A stretch of 64,000 nucleotides of DNA from positions 1 through 64,000 of the forward strand of contig JAHEFB010000013.1 in NCBI GenBank assembly GCA_024640405.1, written 5' to 3'. This document shows positions 16,848 to 26,111 of the stretch, piece by piece. The notes under the pieces are model-generated. The model searched no databases and was not told the DNA's origin. It saw only the letters and a program-made list of their open reading frames with translations. A program made the translations under genes and the position numbers. The stretch is from Alphaproteobacteria bacterium (GTDB taxonomy: Bacteria; Pseudomonadota; Alphaproteobacteria; Rhizobiales; Aestuariivirgaceae). How positions within the stretch are numbered: the stretch's first letter is position 1; every line of letters starts with the position of its first letter.

Positions 16848-19301
16848 GTGCCGACATTTTCCCGTAGTCTTGAACAAGCGCTACATCGGGCTCTGGCATT
16901 GGCCAGTGATCGTAGTCATGAATACGCCACGCTGGAGCATCTGTTGCTGGCATTGGTGGATGACAAGGATGCAGCATCGGTGATGCGCGCCTGCAGTGTC
17001 GACGTGGATCAGTTGCGTCGCAGCCTGGAAAACTATGTCGACAATGACCTGGCAAGCCTGGTGATGGCTACCGGTGATGACGCAAAACCAACCGCAGGTT
17101 TTCAGCGGGTTATCCAGCGCGCGGTCATTCATGTGCAATCGTCCGGAAGAGAAGAAGTTACCGGCGCCAATGTGCTGGTTGCCATCTTTGCCGAACGGGA
17201 GAGCCATGCGGCCTATTTTCTGCAGGAACAGGATATGACCCGGTACGATGCGGTCAATTTCATATCGCATGGCATAGCCAAGAAACCTGGCTTGTCGGAA
17301 AGCAGGTCGGTGCAGGGAGCAGCTTCTGACGAAGAAAACGAGGAAGGCGAAGACGTTATCGACGGAGAAAAATCTGGTGATGCGCTGGATAATTTCTGCA
17401 TTAATCTCAACCAGAAAGCCACCGATGGCAAAATTGACCCGCTGATTGGGCGTGAATCCGAGGTGGATAGAACCATTCAGGTCCTGTGCCGCAGGTCCAA
17501 GAACAATCCGCTGTTTGTGGGAGATCCGGGTGTTGGCAAAACCGCAATTGCGGAAGGCCTTGCTCGCAAGATTGTGAAGGGTGAAGTTCCAGAAGTGCTG
17601 AAAGAATGCACAATATTCCAGCTGGATATGGGGGTCTTGCTGGCCGGCACGCGCTATCGCGGTGATTTCGAAGAACGTCTCAAAGCCGTGATCAAGGAAA
17701 TCGAGGAATATGATGGAGCCATCATGTTCATCGACGAAATTCACACGGTAATTGGCGCCGGCGCCACGTCCGGCGGAGCGATGGACGCGTCCAATCTGCT
17801 CAAACCGGCATTGTCGGCGGGTTCCCTGCGTTGTATCGGTTCGACCACTTACAAGGAGTACCGTCAGCATTTCGAGAAGGACCGGGCGCTGGTTCGCAGG
17901 TTCCAGAAGATCGACGTCAAGGAGCCTTCGGTTCCCGATGCGATCAAGATTCTGACCGGCCTCAAGCCGTATTTCGAGGAATTTCACAAGGTTCGCTATA
18001 CCAATGATGCGATAAAGTCTGCGGTGGAGCTTTCCAGCCGCTACATCAATGATCGGAAGCTGCCGGACAAAGCCATTGACGTAATCGATGAAACCGGCGC
18101 ATCGCAAATGTTGCTGGCGGAAAACAAGCGCAAAAAAACCATTGATGTCAAAGACATCGAGGCGGTTATTGCAACCATGGCCCGCATCCCTCCCAAAACT
18201 GTTTCCAAGAATGACCGGGAATTGCTCAAGGACCTGGATACTGAACTCAAGCGCGTAGTATTTGGGCAGGATGATGCGATTGGTGCTCTGTCTTCGGCTA
18301 TCAAGCTGTCTCGTGCGGGACTGAGAGAACCTGAAAAGCCGATCGGTTGTTATCTGTTCTCCGGACCGACAGGCGTCGGCAAAACCGAAGTGGCCAAACA
18401 ACTGGCAGCTGTTCTCGGTGTCGAGATATTGCGCTTTGACATGTCGGAATACATGGAGCGGCATTCGGTTTCTCGTTTGATTGGAGCGCCTCCGGGTTAT
18501 GTCGGCTTTGATCAGGGCGGACTGCTGACCGACGGCATTGATCAGAATCCCTACAGCGTGCTGCTGCTGGACGAGATTGAAAAGGCTCACCCGGATCTGT
18601 TCAATGTTCTGCTTCAGGTCATGGACCACGGCAAATTGACGGATCACAACGGCAAGTCGATCGACTTCCGGAACGTTATTTTGATCATGACCACCAATGC
18701 CGGGGCCGCTGATCTGGCCAAATCGGCATTTGGATTTACACGTTCCAAACGTGAAGGTGACGACAGCGAAGCGATAAACAAGATGTTTACGCCAGAGTTC
18801 CGCAACCGGCTTGATGCAACGATTGGTTTCGGGCATTTGCCGCCGGAAGTTGTGCGTCTGGTAGTGCAGAAGTTCGTGTTGCAACTGGAAGCCCAGCTGG
18901 ATGAACGACAGATCAATATTGAACTGTCTGATGAGGCTGCCGACTGGCTTGCGCGCGAAGGTTACGATGAACAGATGGGTGCCCGGCCGCTGTCCAGGGT
19001 TATACAGAAATACATCAAGCAACCGCTGGCGGATGAAGTGTTGTTCGGCAAGCTGGTCAAGGGCGGAACGGTGAGCGTGCTGCTCGGCAAGGACGATCAG
19101 GGTCTTGATGAGTTGAAGTTCAAGTTCCTGTCGCGCGATCAGGAAAAGGCGCTGCCGAAACCGGTTGAGCGTAAATCCCTGCCACGCAACAAAAAATCCG
19201 TTGCGGAAAAGTTACAGACACCGTCGCCTGCATCAAAAGCTGCAGCGAAAAAGAAGAAGGGTGGTGGTGGAACGCCGGGCCGCACTGAAAAGGTGAAGTG
19301 A
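16848..19301 (+). CDS. clpA: ATP-dependent Clp protease ATP-binding subunit ClpA
   Basis: An 817-residue Hsp100 unfoldase that feeds proteins to ClpP. Start GTG 16848 has AGGAG upstream. Order: double Clp-N domain (~1-150), an acidic linker (DEENEEGEDVIDGEKSG), AAA1 with Walker A GDPGVGKT (~225) and Walker B MFIDEIH, AAA2 with Walker A GPTGVGKT (~505) and LLLDEIEKAHPD, and a C-terminal domain. An extra Lys/Ala/Gly-rich tail (AAAKKKKGGGG) makes it longer than E. coli ClpA, common in alphaproteobacteria. No clpP nearby. A hairpin plus TTTT follows. Confidence 0.97.
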   Translation: MPTFSRSLEQALHRALALASDRSHEYATLEHLLLALVDDKDAASVMRACSVDVDQLRRSLENYVDNDLASLVMATGDDAKPTAGFQRVIQRAVIHVQSSGREEVTGANVLVAIFAERESHAAYFLQEQDMTRYDAVNFISHGIAKKPGLSESRSVQGAASDEENEEGEDVIDGEKSGDALDNFCINLNQKATDGKIDPLIGRESEVDRTIQVLCRRSKNNPLFVGDPGVGKTAIAEGLARKIVKGEVPEVLKECTIFQLDMGVLLAGTRYRGDFEERLKAVIKEIEEYDGAIMFIDEIHTVIGAGATSGGAMDASNLLKPALSAGSLRCIGSTTYKEYRQHFEKDRALVRRFQKIDVKEPSVPDAIKILTGLKPYFEEFHKVRYTNDAIKSAVELSSRYINDRKLPDKAIDVIDETGASQMLLAENKRKKTIDVKDIEAVIATMARIPPKTVSKNDRELLKDLDTELKRVVFGQDDAIGALSSAIKLSRAGLREPEKPIGCYLFSGPTGVGKTEVAKQLAAVLGVEILRFDMSEYMERHSVSRLIGAPPGYVGFDQGGLLTDGIDQNPYSVLLLDEIEKAHPDLFNVLLQVMDHGKLTDHNGKSIDFRNVILIMTTNAGAADLAKSAFGFTRSKREGDDSEAINKMFTPEFRNRLDATIGFGHLPPEVVRLVVQKFVLQLEAQLDERQINIELSDEAADWLAREGYDEQMGARPLSRVIQKYIKQPLADEVLFGKLVKGGTVSVLLGKDDQGLDELKFKFLSRDQEKALPKPVERKSLPRNKKSVAEKLQTPSPASKAAAKKKKGGGGTPGRTEKVK

Positions 19302-19346
19302 CTGGCGTCTCGCGTGGGAATTTTGCTGTAAAATGAGCGAATACTG

Positions 19347-19374
19347 CGCCGGGTCTCAACAGGTCCGGCGTTTT
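19347..19374 (+). terminator. Rho-independent terminator after clpA
   Basis: CGCCGG and CCGGCG pair around a 12-base loop (which itself can add pairs) and run straight into TTTT. It lies 46 bases after the clpA stop. Confidence 0.7.
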
Positions 19375-19437
19375 CGCATGTAGACCATGCGGCTGTGCGG
19401 GTTGCGGGAGTGCCTCGCGTACCAGTAAGTATGCAGC

Positions 19438-20190
19438 ATGGGGCAGATAACACAATCTGACGATCAACATGACGTCGCCGCCTATGACTGGGCCGGCATG
19501 CCGAGTGGTATTCGGGCGGCCTTTTCCCTGCCTGGCCTGGTCATGGCCTGTTCATTCATCGGGTTTGGCGCTCTGATACATGATGTCGGATTTCCGTTGC
19601 TCGCCGGTGTTGCGACGATCCCCCTGATATGGGCCTTGCCCGGCCAGGTGCTGTTTGTGACCATGTGGCAATCAGGCGCAGCGCTGCCCGTGATTGCAGC
19701 GGCGGTCTCGCTGACGGCTGTTCGCCTGCTGCCGATGACCATAGGGGTGTTGGCCCAGGTCCGGTTGAAACAAGCGGGCCGGGTGCCGGAATTCCTGCTT
19801 GGCCACTTCACCGCTGTTACGATCTGGGTCTTGTCGCTGACCAGCCTGCATGACGTTTCCGCACCAAGGCAGTTGCCGTGGCTTGTTGGCCTGGGCGTTG
19901 CCCTGATGGGACTTATGATACTGGTCGTGCCGACCGGATACTATCTTGCCGAAAGCCTGCCAACCGCGCTGGCCGCAGCCATGGTGTTCTTCACGCCGGC
20001 GTTCTTCTTGCTGTCTCTATTGTCCGGCGCAATTTGGCGGTTCGACTACGCCGCCGTTTTTTTGGGTTGTCTCATTTTGCCGATTGCGCGGTACTACGCG
20101 CCGGAATTCGACCTGTTGATTGCAGGTGTTGGCGGCGGGACCCTTGCATTCATCTGTTTGCGTCCACGCCGCAAGGGGTTGCTGAAATGA
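19438..20190 (+). CDS. azlC: AzlC-family branched-chain amino acid export permease, large subunit
   Basis: A 250-residue inner-membrane protein with about seven hydrophobic segments after a short polar N-terminus. The family pattern PGLVMACSFIGFGALIHDVGF and LLPMTIGVLAQVRL is visible. AzlC/AzlD pairs (as BrnFE) export branched-chain amino acids or analogues. The stop overlaps the start of the next gene (ATGA), so the two subunits are coupled. No regulator lies beside them. The substrate is inferred from the family only. Confidence 0.88.
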   Translation: MGQITQSDDQHDVAAYDWAGMPSGIRAAFSLPGLVMACSFIGFGALIHDVGFPLLAGVATIPLIWALPGQVLFVTMWQSGAALPVIAAAVSLTAVRLLPMTIGVLAQVRLKQAGRVPEFLLGHFTAVTIWVLSLTSLHDVSAPRQLPWLVGLGVALMGLMILVVPTGYYLAESLPTALAAAMVFFTPAFFLLSLLSGAIWRFDYAAVFLGCLILPIARYYAPEFDLLIAGVGGGTLAFICLRPRRKGLLK

Positions 20191-20522
20191 ATGAGAGCTT
20201 GGTGATCGTGGCAGCCATGATCCCGGCCGGGTTTGCCGCCACCTATATGTGGCGGGCACTGGCGGTAGTCGCCGTGACCCGGATCGATCCGGAAAGCGAC
20301 CTGTTGTTGTGGGTGAGGGCGGTATCCACGGCGCTGGTTGCGGCTCTGGTCATGCGCATGATCATTGTGCCGTCCGGAGTTCTGGCCACCATTGCCGTTG
20401 AACACCGCATTGGCGCTGTGGCGATTGGCATCGCGGTTTTCTACGCGGCATCACGGTCAACGCAAGTTGCAACCTTTGCGACAGTCATCGCCCTGGTGTT
20501 ACTTCACATAGTGTCGGGTTGA
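20187..20522 (+). CDS. azlD: AzlD-family branched-chain amino acid export permease, small subunit
   Basis: A 111-residue hydrophobic protein with about four membrane helices. The track ORF begins too far upstream; ATG 20187 shares ATGA with the azlC stop and gives the normal AzlD size. The conserved TYMWRALAVVAV segment and late PSGVLATIAVEHRIGAVAIGIAVFY match the small partner of AzlC. It works only with AzlC as a two-component exporter. Confidence 0.88.
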   Translation: MNESLVIVAAMIPAGFAATYMWRALAVVAVTRIDPESDLLLWVRAVSTALVAALVMRMIIVPSGVLATIAVEHRIGAVAIGIAVFYAASRSTQVATFATVIALVLLHIVSG

Positions 20523-20543
20523 CCGTGTATCGGCTGGCAGGGA

Positions 20544-20969
20544 TTAACAGTTAAGTACGGCGCGCAGTTTTTCAGCCCAGTCCGCGAGATCATCCTGATC
20601 GGCCATATCGGTGGCTGGCGGTCGCATTTTCACACCCTCATGGCGTGGAACGACATGAACATGGGTGTGGAACACCACCTGGCCACCGGCACTTTCGTTG
20701 AACTGCTGGATCGTTATGCCGTCAGCATCAAATGCCTTGATGACCGCATGCGCCACTTTCTGGACTGTCGCCATTACCGCATTTAGATCATCGGTCGCAA
20801 TGTCTAGCATGTTGCGTGACGCAGCCTTTGGAATGACCAGGCAGTGCCCGTCCGCGCGCGGCATGATGTCCATGATCGCAATGGTCTTGTCGTCTTCGTA
20901 AATCTTGTGGCTGGGCAGTTCGCCGCGCAGGATCTTGGCGAATATGTTGGCGTCGTCGTAAGTCGTCAT
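20544..20969 (-). CDS. HIT-family nucleotide-binding hydrolase
   Basis: A 141-residue histidine-triad protein of the Hint branch: FAKILRGELPSHKIYEDD at the start and the triad HTHVHVVPRH near residue 100. Members hydrolyse AMP-linked phosphoramidates (nucleoside 5'-phosphoramidase). Cytoplasmic. It is the last gene of a loose same-strand series with the FemAB-like, GDPD and RidA genes. Confidence 0.93.
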   Translation of the reverse strand: MTTYDDANIFAKILRGELPSHKIYEDDKTIAIMDIMPRADGHCLVIPKAASRNMLDIATDDLNAVMATVQKVAHAVIKAFDADGITIQQFNESAGGQVVFHTHVHVVPRHEGVKMRPPATDMADQDDLADWAEKLRAVLNC

Positions 20970-21032
20970 TGATCATCCCCAATCTGAATTCAGTTACAGG
21001 TGACTAACTCAGAATTCGTGTTACGCCAACCT

Positions 21033-22226
21033 TCAATAGTCATCTTCAGGCTGGCCTTTTCTGAAAGGCGAGTGATGTTGCTCGATAAGTTTGTTGTCAC
21101 GCGCAACTGCCTTGCGCTCCTGCTCCAGGTAATCAGCCACGGCAGAACGCAGACGCGGGTCCTGGATCATGTGGACGGATCGGGTGGTGACGGGCAGGTA
21201 GCCGCGTGCCAGCTTGTGGGGACCCTGTGCGCCGGCTTCCACCCGTTTCAGGCCACGAGTTATGGCGAATTCGATTGCTGTGTAGTAGCAAACCTCAAAA
21301 TGCAGACAATCGTGGTGTTCTATGCAACCCCAGTTGCGGCCATATAATGCATCGCCGCCGATAAAATTTATCGCGCCGGCAACCCAACGCCCGTTGTTTC
21401 GAACCATGATCAGGGCAATGTCGTCGGACATGGCATCGCCCACGCAAGAGAAAAATTCCCGGGTGAGGTAGGGTGTTCCCCATTTCCGGTCACCGGTATC
21501 GATGTAAAAATGGAAAAAGTTATCCCAGTGGTCCTGGGTTATTTCATCACCAGTCAAAACCTGAATTTCCAACCCGGCCTTCGCCACCGCCTCCCGTTCC
21601 TTGCGGATGTTCTTTCGCTTGCGCGAAGAAAGAACCGCAAGAAACTCGTCAAATGAAGAATACCCGTTATTGTGCCAATGAAACTGGGTGTCGTTGCGCT
21701 TTAACCAGCCAAGCTCGCCAAAGTCAGTATATTCATCCTCGTTAATGAAAGTCATGTGGGCTGAAGATGCTCCCAGACGGGCGGCCAGTTGATCAGTTGC
21801 GCTGGCCATGGCGGCCCGGGACTGCCTGACCTGGTCCTGCCGGGCGGCAAGTACCCGTGGGCCTGTTGCCGGCGTGAACGGAACAGATATCTGCAGTTTG
21901 GGATAATACTGTCCGCCGGCCCGCTGGATGGCTTCAGCCCATCCATAATCGAAGACATACTCACCCTGCGAGTGGTTTTTCAGATAACACGGCATGACGG
22001 CGATGGTTTTTCCGGCACTGGATTTAAGCTGCATGTGCTGACCCAGCCAGCCGGTCTCCGCGACAGCTGAGCCCGAATTTTCCAATGCCAGCAGGAAAGC
22101 ATGACGCACAAACGGGTTGTATGGACGCCATGCCGGATTGGCGCATGCGTCCCACGTGCTGGGTTCAATGCCGGCGATGGATTGATGAACCTCGATAGAA
22201 AACTGGTCTTGTTCCGGTTTCGTCAT
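21033..22226 (-). CDS. FemAB-like / GNAT-fold N-acyltransferase (COG3146 type)
   Basis: A 397-residue cytoplasmic protein. Seen: WDACANPAWRPYNPFVRHAFLLALENSGS at the start, KSHWEYVFDYGWA-like midsection (NHSQGEYVFDYGWAEA), FLAVLSSRKRKNIRKEREAV and the C-terminal VEAGAQGPHKLARGYLPV. These match the peptidogalycan-biosynthesis-like family (COG3146) with a double GNAT/FemAB fold. Members are thought to attach acyl or aminoacyl groups, but the true substrate is unknown. It sits 8 bases after the GDPD gene, probably the same transcript. Confidence 0.85.
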   Translation of the reverse strand: MTKPEQDQFSIEVHQSIAGIEPSTWDACANPAWRPYNPFVRHAFLLALENSGSAVAETGWLGQHMQLKSSAGKTIAVMPCYLKNHSQGEYVFDYGWAEAIQRAGGQYYPKLQISVPFTPATGPRVLAARQDQVRQSRAAMASATDQLAARLGASSAHMTFINEDEYTDFGELGWLKRNDTQFHWHNNGYSSFDEFLAVLSSRKRKNIRKEREAVAKAGLEIQVLTGDEITQDHWDNFFHFYIDTGDRKWGTPYLTREFFSCVGDAMSDDIALIMVRNNGRWVAGAINFIGGDALYGRNWGCIEHHDCLHFEVCYYTAIEFAITRGLKRVEAGAQGPHKLARGYLPVTTRSVHMIQDPRLRSAVADYLEQERKAVARDNKLIEQHHSPFRKGQPEDDY

Positions 22227-22234
22227 AATGGGAC

Positions 22235-23002
22235 TTAGACCATGACCTTAGCCAGATACCCTTCAAATGTAACCTGATCGCACCATCTTAGCGCATCTGA
22301 TGCTTCTTGTTCGGATCGGATCGTCCAGCAAATCATCGGGGTGTGTGTTTTCCTGTAACTACGAGATACAGGACAGGGCAGCCAGTGTTTGTCCAGAGAC
22401 AGGAAATCCGGCCTGGTGACATCGGCGTGGCGAAATTCCCGCAATGAAAGCCTGGTTGCAAAAGGCAGCCACGGGTAATCGTCCTGCGTCGCGCCGTCGG
22501 CAACGATGCCCCGCATGATGTTTGGGGCCTCATGAGCAAGCCAGGCAACCTGAACCGGGTCAAACGACATTACAGCGGCGTTTCCCTCATAAGATCCCAG
22601 ACATTGCGCGGTCCTGCGTACCAATTCGGTGTTTCGCTGCCAATCACTCTTGACCTCGATAATCAGACCTGCCCGTCCGGCCACCATGTCCAATACCTGC
22701 AAAAGTGTCGGGATGGTGCCTTTGCCGTTTGCATAGGCGGTCTGGTTCAATTTTGCCGCTGTGAATTTGGTGATAGAACCGGTTTCGCCGGTCAACCGGT
22801 CCAGTGTGCGGTCATGGAACACCATTGCCTCGCCATCAGCGGACATTTGAACGTCGAGTTCGATGGAATAACCACTTGCGATGGCCGCCCCGATAGCCGG
22901 CAGGGAGTTTTCCTCCACGCCGTGTTTCGTGTCATGCAATCCGCGATGTGCGATGGGCAGGCTCGTCAACCAATCACAATCGGGGTCGGATGGCCGCCAC
23001 AT
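22235..23002 (-). CDS. Glycerophosphodiester phosphodiesterase
   Basis: A 255-residue TIM-barrel enzyme that cleaves glycerophosphodiesters to glycerol-3-phosphate and an alcohol. Catalytic and metal residues are visible in IAHRGLHD...EENSLPA (His-Arg and Glu-Asn), ELDVQMSADG and VFHDRTLDRLTG. ATG 23002 is preferred: GAAGG is 9 bases upstream, against 3 for GTG 23008. No signal peptide, so cytoplasmic (UgpQ-like). It follows the RidA gene with ~13 bases between and precedes the FemAB-like gene. Confidence 0.92.
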   Translation of the reverse strand: MWRPSDPDCDWLTSLPIAHRGLHDTKHGVEENSLPAIGAAIASGYSIELDVQMSADGEAMVFHDRTLDRLTGETGSITKFTAAKLNQTAYANGKGTIPTLLQVLDMVAGRAGLIIEVKSDWQRNTELVRRTAQCLGSYEGNAAVMSFDPVQVAWLAHEAPNIMRGIVADGATQDDYPWLPFATRLSLREFRHADVTRPDFLSLDKHWLPCPVSRSYRKTHTPMICWTIRSEQEASDALRWCDQVTFEGYLAKVMV

Positions 23003-23015
23003 CGGCACTAGCCTT

Positions 23016-23480
23016 CTATTCGATCTCTACAACTGCTTCTATTTCGACCGAAAGATTGATTGGCAGTGATCCCGCGCCAACAGCAGACCGGGCATGTTTT
23101 CCCTTGTCACCGAACACGGCAACCATCATGTCGGACGCTCCATTGATGATTTTGGGCTGATCTCCGAAGCCCGGCACACCGTTTACAAAACCAACAAGTT
23201 TGACGATGCGCTTGACCCGATCCAGATTGCCGTCACAGGCCTGTTTCACCTGGGCGATGATGTTTATGGCGCACAATTTTGCGGCTTCGGTGGCATCTTC
23301 AACAGAAATACTGTCGCCTACTATGCCCTGATACATGAATTCGCCATCCTTGAGCGGTACCTGACCGGCGGTAAACACCAGATTGCCTGTGCGAACCCAG
23401 CCGACATAGTTGGCAACCGGGGCTGCAGGCGTCGGAATTTCGATGCCCAGTTCTGCCAGGCGGTCGTCGATAGTACCCAT
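23016..23480 (-). CDS. RidA family protein (long type)
   Basis: A 154-residue member of the YjgF/YER057c/UK114 family. Start ATG 23480 has GAGGA seven bases upstream. Seen are NLVFTAGQVPLKDGE, a long AINIIAQVKQACDGNLDRVKRIVKLVGFVN helix-strand, and ARSAVGAGSLPINLSVEIEAVVEIE, in which the Arg occupies the position that RidA uses to bind the 2-aminoacrylate/imine. True RidA hydrolyses reactive enamines from PLP enzymes; long forms are less well studied. First gene of the GDPD/FemAB-like/HIT run. Confidence 0.9.
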   Translation of the reverse strand: MGTIDDRLAELGIEIPTPAAPVANYVGWVRTGNLVFTAGQVPLKDGEFMYQGIVGDSISVEDATEAAKLCAINIIAQVKQACDGNLDRVKRIVKLVGFVNGVPGFGDQPKIINGASDMMVAVFGDKGKHARSAVGAGSLPINLSVEIEAVVEIE

Positions 23481-23645
23481 TATTAAATCCTCTGAATGGT
23501 TCAAGGTGACTTATGTCTGCCGCAATCTAAGGGCGGATGCGACACTTGACCAGCCCGGAAATGCGAAGCTTTGCGAAGTCGTTGCTTGCGGTGATCGGCC
23601 GGGTCAAGCTAGCGTATCTGTGGATTGAACCAGGGATATTTGTTG

Positions 23646-24602
23646 ATGACCAAAATTGTTTTTCTGGACCGGGGTACTTTCGCCCCGGAGATTGATCTTG
23701 TACGTCCGGCGATCGATCACGAATGGGTGGAATATGCCGCCACGCCTGCCGACAAGATTGTTGAGCGGCTGGAAGGGGCAACTGTTGCCATAACCAACAA
23801 GGTGCCGATCCGGGCCGAGACACTTGAAACACTTCCGGATTTGAAAATGGTTTCCGTGGCCGCCACCGGGTTTGATGTCATCGATGTACCTGCCTGCCGC
23901 AACCATGGCGTCACCGTTTCAAATGTGCGCGGATATGCCGTCACCACGGTACCGGAACATACATTTGCGTTGATATTTTCATTGCGTCGAGCCATCGCCG
24001 CCTACGCTCAGGATGTGGTTGACGGCAAGTGGCAGGAATCAGGGCAGTTCTGTTTTCATACCCACTCCATGAAGGATCTCAGAGGATCAACGCTGGGAAT
24101 ATTCGGCGAAGGCAGCCTGGGGCAGTCAGTGGCAGAGATTGCACGCGCACTCGGCATGACAGTGCTGTTCGCCGCACACAAGGGAGTGGACGGTCTTGGC
24201 CCGCTTTACACACCATTTGACGAAGTTCTTGAGCGGTCCGATGTCATCACTTTGCATTGTCCGTTAATGCCCGGCACCCGAAACATGCTTGCCGGTGAGG
24301 AATTCAGGAGAATGAAGCGCCAGCCGCTGATTATAAATACGGCTCGTGGCGGGTTGGTGGATGAGGAAGACCTGGTTGCAGCTTTGGACGATGGTCTGAT
24401 AAGCGGAATTGGGTTTGATGTGCTGACCATCGAACCACCCACGTCCGACCATCCACTGATGAAAGTTGCAAACCGGCCGAATGTGATCATAACACCTCAT
24501 GTGGCCTGGGCGAGTTTCGAAGCTCAAACCGAGTGCTGGCGGCAGACCGTTGACCATGTAAATGCCTTTTTCGAGGGGCAAGCAAAGAATGTGGTAATTT
24601 GA
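23646..24602 (+). CDS. D-2-hydroxyacid dehydrogenase (hydroxypyruvate/glycerate reductase-like)
   Basis: A 318-residue NAD(P)-dependent dehydrogenase. Start ATG 23646 has AGGGA upstream; the track's seven-residue lead is unlikely. Seen: substrate-domain VSVAATGFDVIDVPAC, the nucleotide motif GIFGEGSLGQSVA (G-x-G-x-x-G), the catalytic Arg in NTARGGLVDEEDLV, Glu in LTIEPP and the His in ITPHVAW. Similarity is greatest to glycerate dehydrogenase/hydroxypyruvate reductase, but family members share these motifs, so substrate is uncertain. Divergent from RidA. Confidence 0.9.
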   Translation: MTKIVFLDRGTFAPEIDLVRPAIDHEWVEYAATPADKIVERLEGATVAITNKVPIRAETLETLPDLKMVSVAATGFDVIDVPACRNHGVTVSNVRGYAVTTVPEHTFALIFSLRRAIAAYAQDVVDGKWQESGQFCFHTHSMKDLRGSTLGIFGEGSLGQSVAEIARALGMTVLFAAHKGVDGLGPLYTPFDEVLERSDVITLHCPLMPGTRNMLAGEEFRRMKRQPLIINTARGGLVDEEDLVAALDDGLISGIGFDVLTIEPPTSDHPLMKVANRPNVIITPHVAWASFEAQTECWRQTVDHVNAFFEGQAKNVVI

Positions 24603-24645
24603 ACTGGAGTTTGAGATAATTGCACAAACCTTGCGGAGTACGGTC

Positions 24646-25473
24646 TTGAACAAGATATCCAATTTGTTTGGTCATGCAGTCGTGCTGGCCTGCGGCTTGT
24701 CTTTCGTGTTGCCTGCGTATGCTGCATCGCCTCTGGCTGCGCACCGCGCCGTTTATGACATTTCGCTCAAATCGGCGGAAGACAGAAGTGGCATTTCTGG
24801 CGCCAACGGCCGCATGGTTATCGAGTTCAGCGGCAGCGGTTGTGAAGGTTGGACGGTAAACTTCCGGATGATGAACCAGTTCTTTCTGACGGGCGGTAAA
24901 TCTCGCGTGTTGGACAGCAGGTCATCTATGTGGGAATCCGGAAAAAGTGATCAATTGCGCTATGTGCAACGTCAATTCGTTGACAGCAAGCTGCAGGAAG
25001 AAAAAGAGCTGCGTGCGAAACTGGCAGCCGGAAGGTCCGGCGGTTCCGGCGCCATTACAAAACCCAAGGAAGAAATCTTTTCTCTACCGGAGGGTGTAAC
25101 ATTCCCGGTCGATCACCAGTTGAAGATAGTCAAAGCGGCTGAAGCAGGGCAGTCTCGCGACGAAACTTTGCTCTATGACGGATCAGACGGTTCCAATCCC
25201 GCCGTTGCAATTACCTTTATCGGATCCAAAAGGGACGCAGGGAAAGATCAGACCGACGCCAAGATGAAGGACGTCAACGGATTGTCCGGCTGGCCTGTTT
25301 CGATTTCATATTACAAGCCGGACAAACAGGACCAGGAGACACCGGAGTATCAGGTCAGCATGGTGCTTTACGAGAATGGTGTCTCGGGTGACATGAGCCT
25401 GAATTACGGTGATTTCGTTCTGAATGCCAAATTAATCAACATCAAGCTCCTGGAAGTCAATTCCTGTGACTAG
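24646..25473 (+). CDS. EipB-like cell envelope integrity protein (DUF1849)
   Basis: A 275-residue periplasmic protein. Start TTG 24646 has CGGAG seven bases upstream; TTG 24631 of the track overlaps that site. Signal peptide ends AYA-AS; then LAAHRAVYDISLKSA.., NGRMVIEFSGSGCEGWTVNFRM and, at the end, LEVNSCD. The family (EipB of Brucella) folds as a beta-spiral with one disulfide between an early and a C-terminal Cys, and exactly those two Cys are present here. EipB supports envelope integrity. Its stop shares CTAG with the convergent hydrolase. Confidence 0.88.
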   Translation: MNKISNLFGHAVVLACGLSFVLPAYAASPLAAHRAVYDISLKSAEDRSGISGANGRMVIEFSGSGCEGWTVNFRMMNQFFLTGGKSRVLDSRSSMWESGKSDQLRYVQRQFVDSKLQEEKELRAKLAAGRSGGSGAITKPKEEIFSLPEGVTFPVDHQLKIVKAAEAGQSRDETLLYDGSDGSNPAVAITFIGSKRDAGKDQTDAKMKDVNGLSGWPVSISYYKPDKQDQETPEYQVSMVLYENGVSGDMSLNYGDFVLNAKLINIKLLEVNSCD

Positions 25474-26111
25474 CTGTGAGCTTTCAACAGGTCATTCAGG
25501 TCGCAAATAGAACCGAACAGGTGGCTTTCTGACGCGATAATTTCCAGCGCCATATCGTGCCAGTTCTGCTGGGGCGAACTACAGCAGTCAGCAACTGTGA
25601 GGCACCAGTATCCGGCGTCGACGGCTTCGCGCAATGTTGAATGTACACAACATTGCGTTGTTACGCCGGCAAGCACCAGATGGGTTATGCCGCTATTCTG
25701 CAGTAGGTCCTGCAAACCGCTGCCGTGCAGTTTTCCGAAACCCGGCTGGTCAATTACCGGTTCGCGGGGCAGCGGTTTCAATTCATCAACGAAATCACAA
25801 CCGTGTTCGCCCCGTATCAGGTATTTGCCGTCTCGGCCTGGCCTTCCCACATAATTCTGGCTTGCCTTATGCGCCGTAACATCAGACAGATCTGCGGCAT
25901 AGGATTCTCTGGTGTGGATGATTTCGCAACCCCAGTCCCTCATGACAGCGGTGAGTTTCGCAAAGTTTGGAATAATCCGGGCCATTTCATTTGGTTGTCC
26001 GTCGTCGCCGGTTAGAAAATCCCGCTGCATGTCGATTGCCAGGAAAGCGGTACAGGCAGGGTCGATATCGAATGTCCTCTGGTGCCAGCACTTGATTCGA
26101 CGAGCTGTCAT
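25470..26111 (-). CDS. Isochorismatase-like cysteine hydrolase, catalytic Lys position altered
   Basis: A 213-residue member of the cysteine hydrolase superfamily (biuret hydrolase/isochorismatase-like). The Asp ([10 protein letters not shown]) and the nucleophilic Cys region ([17 protein letters not shown]) are clear. In relatives the third triad residue, Lys, lies in a VIDKPG run; here the run is [12 protein letters not shown], with Gln. A Lys four residues later might substitute. Substrate unknown. Its ATG overlaps the dinB stop by four bases, so the two are coupled. Confidence 0.82.
   Translation of the reverse strand: MTARRIKCWHQRTFDIDPACTAFLAIDMQRDFLTGDDGQPNEMARIIPNFAKLTAVMRDWGCEIIHTRESYAADLSDVTAHKASQNYVGRPGRDGKYLIRGEHGCDFVDELKPLPREPVIDQPGFGKLHGSGLQDLLQNSGITHLVLAGVTTQCCVHSTLREAVDAGYWCLTVADCCSSPQQNWHDMALEIIASESHLFGSICDLNDLLKAHS

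Noticed and set aside
16881-19022. 713-residue minus-strand ORF antisense to clpA
   Set aside because: It is the codon-bias mirror of clpA; clpA has full motifs, and the antisense translation shows no family, signal or start site.
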